A DNA stretch of 6,479 bases. Origin: Thiotrichales bacterium (GTDB lineage: Bacteria; Pseudomonadota; Gammaproteobacteria; UWMA-0217). Under the pieces are notes generated by a model. It did no database searches, was not told the origin of the DNA, and saw nothing but the letters and a program-made list of their open reading frames with translations. The position numbers and the translations under genes were made by a program. The stretch spans positions 1-6,479 of the forward strand of contig JANTGD010000209.1 of assembly GCA_024763135.1 (NCBI GenBank). Reading direction: 5' to 3'. Of this stretch, positions 5,545 through 6,479 are shown in pieces. Position 1 is the first letter of the stretch, and each line of letters starts with the position of its first letter.

Positions 5545-6276
5545 ATGCAGTTTGGCGTAGTGATCGTGGGTGACGAGATATTGTCAGGCAAGCGGCAAGA
5601 TAAGCACCTGCCTTTTGTCATCGAAGTGTTGCACCAGCGCGGTCTGACCTTGTCCTGGGTGCGGATTGTCGGGGATGAGCCAAAATTATTAGTGCAGACG
5701 TTCCGTGAAACGCAAGCCTCTGGCGCGGCAGTTTTTTCTTTTGGTGGGATTGGCGGCACGCCGGATGACCTCACGCGCCAGTGCGCTGCGACTGCGTTCG
5801 GAGTGCCGCTTGTGCGCCATTCACAGGCCTATGAAATGATTGTGGAGCGTTTTGGAAACCAAGCGTTTCCTCATCGCATCAGAATGGCTGAGTTGCCCGA
5901 AGGCGCCAAGTTGATTCCTAATCCAATCAATCAGGTGCCCGGTTTCAGTATTGCCCAACATCATTTTGTTCCCGGCTTCCCAGACATGTCCCATCCGATG
6001 ATCGAATGGGTACTGGACCAGTATTATGCACATCTTTTCAAGGTGCCGGAGATCGAAAAACGACTTCTGGTACATAGTCTGGAAAACGATTTGGTTGAGA
6101 TAGAAGAACAAATTGTGGCCGAATTTCCAGACCTACGTCTATCCAGCCTCCCTAATACCCGCAATCGTGGTCAGGTAGATTTGGGATTGAAAGGCGCGGC
6201 GCCTCGCGTCGCGGCGGGTATTACCAGACTTAAAACCTTGCTGGAGATTAAAGGAATCGCATATCAGGACATCTAG
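5545..6276 (+). CDS. Molybdopterin-binding (MoaB/Mog fold) protein, CinA N-terminal-like
   Basis: This 243-residue cytoplasmic protein has the MPT-binding fold shared by MoaB, MogA, MoeA and the N-terminal half of CinA (COG1058). The N-terminus FGVVIVGDEILSGKRQDKH (3-21) is the strand and substrate loop of that group. FSFGGIGGTPDDLTRQ (64-79) corresponds to the conserved glycine-rich TGG-G-T-DD-T motif, with both aspartates present. GFPDMSHPM (144-152) also fits the family. Residues about 170-240 form a small extra C-terminal domain. The nicotinamide-deamidase half of full CinA is absent, so competence or pyridine-nucleotide recycling should not be assumed. The ATG has AGGAG at 5531-5535, next to the hemH stop, nine bases away. 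Substrate and reaction are not known; a molybdenum cofactor role is only suggested by the fold. Confidence 0.88.
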   Translation: MQFGVVIVGDEILSGKRQDKHLPFVIEVLHQRGLTLSWVRIVGDEPKLLVQTFRETQASGAAVFSFGGIGGTPDDLTRQCAATAFGVPLVRHSQAYEMIVERFGNQAFPHRIRMAELPEGAKLIPNPINQVPGFSIAQHHFVPGFPDMSHPMIEWVLDQYYAHLFKVPEIEKRLLVHSLENDLVEIEEQIVAEFPDLRLSSLPNTRNRGQVDLGLKGAAPRVAAGITRLKTLLEIKGIAYQDI

Positions 6277-6307
6277 GTTGAATGCTTGGCAGTGTCGTTC
6301 AGGAAGG

Positions 6308-6354
6308 AGCGCTGTACGTTGACACGTGAGCGTTACTCAATTACAGCGCTGTTT
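6308..6354 (+). terminator. Possible terminator of the hemH operon
   Basis: AGCGCTGTA (6308-6316) pairs exactly with TACAGCGCT (6342-6350). The 25-base interior holds a second small stem, TGAG/CTCA (6327-6330 with 6336-6339). On the plus strand the outer stem is followed by GTTTT. The structure starts 32 bases after the stop codon. The long interior and short T-run make it a weak intrinsic terminator; it might instead act as a 3'-end stabilising hairpin. Confidence 0.4.
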
Positions 6355-6370
6355 TGATACCATATCGACC

Positions 6371-6386
6371 GCACCCAGCAGGGTGC
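6371..6386. repeat. 6-bp perfect hairpin in the convergent 3' region
   Basis: GCACCC (6371-6376) and GGGTGC (6381-6386) enclose AGCA. It lies between the plus-strand operon end and the stop codon of the possible minus-strand gene at 6407. No T-run follows on either strand, so its role is unclear. Confidence 0.4.
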
Positions 6387-6406
6387 CCGGGACTGGCCGG
6401 AGGAGA

Positions 6407-6479
6407 TCAGAACGGTAATTTCAGCTGGGGATCGACTCGGTGTAACAGCTTTTTAACCAATATTTGAATATGCGCCAAT
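6407..6479 (-). CDS. Possible C-terminal end of a converging gene, cut by the window edge
   Basis: Reading in from the right edge, one minus-strand frame stays open for 23 codons and ends at TGA (6409-6407). The peptide ends in ILVKKLLHRVDPQLKLPF, which has a protein-like alternation of hydrophobic and basic residues. I do not recognise the family. The frame is short enough to occur by chance. Support comes from its position, which would give a conventional convergent arrangement with the hemH operon, and from the hairpins lying between the two ends. Confidence 0.4.
   Translation of the reverse strand, partial: LAHIQILVKKLLHRVDPQLKLPF

Noticed and set aside
5463..5774. Minus-strand open frame across the hemH/CinA-like junction
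   Set aside because: It lies antisense to two confidently identified genes and has no recognisable domain.

Overview
The window most likely comes from the chromosome of a gammaproteobacterium of moderate GC content. The grounds are a YgiM-type SH3/anchor protein (TIGR04211 family, mainly gammaproteobacterial), a three-subunit PntAA/PntAB/PntB transhydrogenase, and a ferrochelatase of about 370 residues with proteobacterial features. I cannot name a genus from sequence alone.

Layout. Positions 1-204 hold no gene I recognise, but contain a repeat-derived imperfect palindrome (67-106). A minus-strand gene (205-912) encodes a secreted, membrane-anchored SH3/coiled-coil protein. A 368-base gap (913-1280) follows; it contains the minus-strand 3' end of the transhydrogenase operon: two abutting perfect hairpins and then an intrinsic terminator with eight T residues. 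The minus-strand operon pntAA-pntAB-pntB (4062 down to 1281) is tightly packed, with short overlaps between genes. A 363-base divergent intergenic region (4063-4425) carries a perfect 11-bp palindrome near pntAA and a good sigma70-type promoter pointing towards hemH. On the plus strand, hemH (4426-5538) and a molybdopterin-binding/CinA-N-like gene (5545-6276) form a probable two-gene operon. A hairpin follows. The window closes with what may be the last 23 codons of a converging minus-strand gene (6407-6479).

How the genes work together. The Pnt complex is a proton-driven NADH-to-NADP+ hydride transfer enzyme in the inner membrane and supplies NADPH. HemH inserts ferrous iron into protoporphyrin IX, the last step of heme synthesis. 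The gene after hemH has an MPT-binding fold but no assigned reaction. These are ordinary housekeeping functions, and I see no evidence of a defence system, phage or complete insertion sequence. The least explained element is the dyad repeat based on CTAGTACATCGTCCAG, which occurs in two different arrangements on either side of the SH3 gene.
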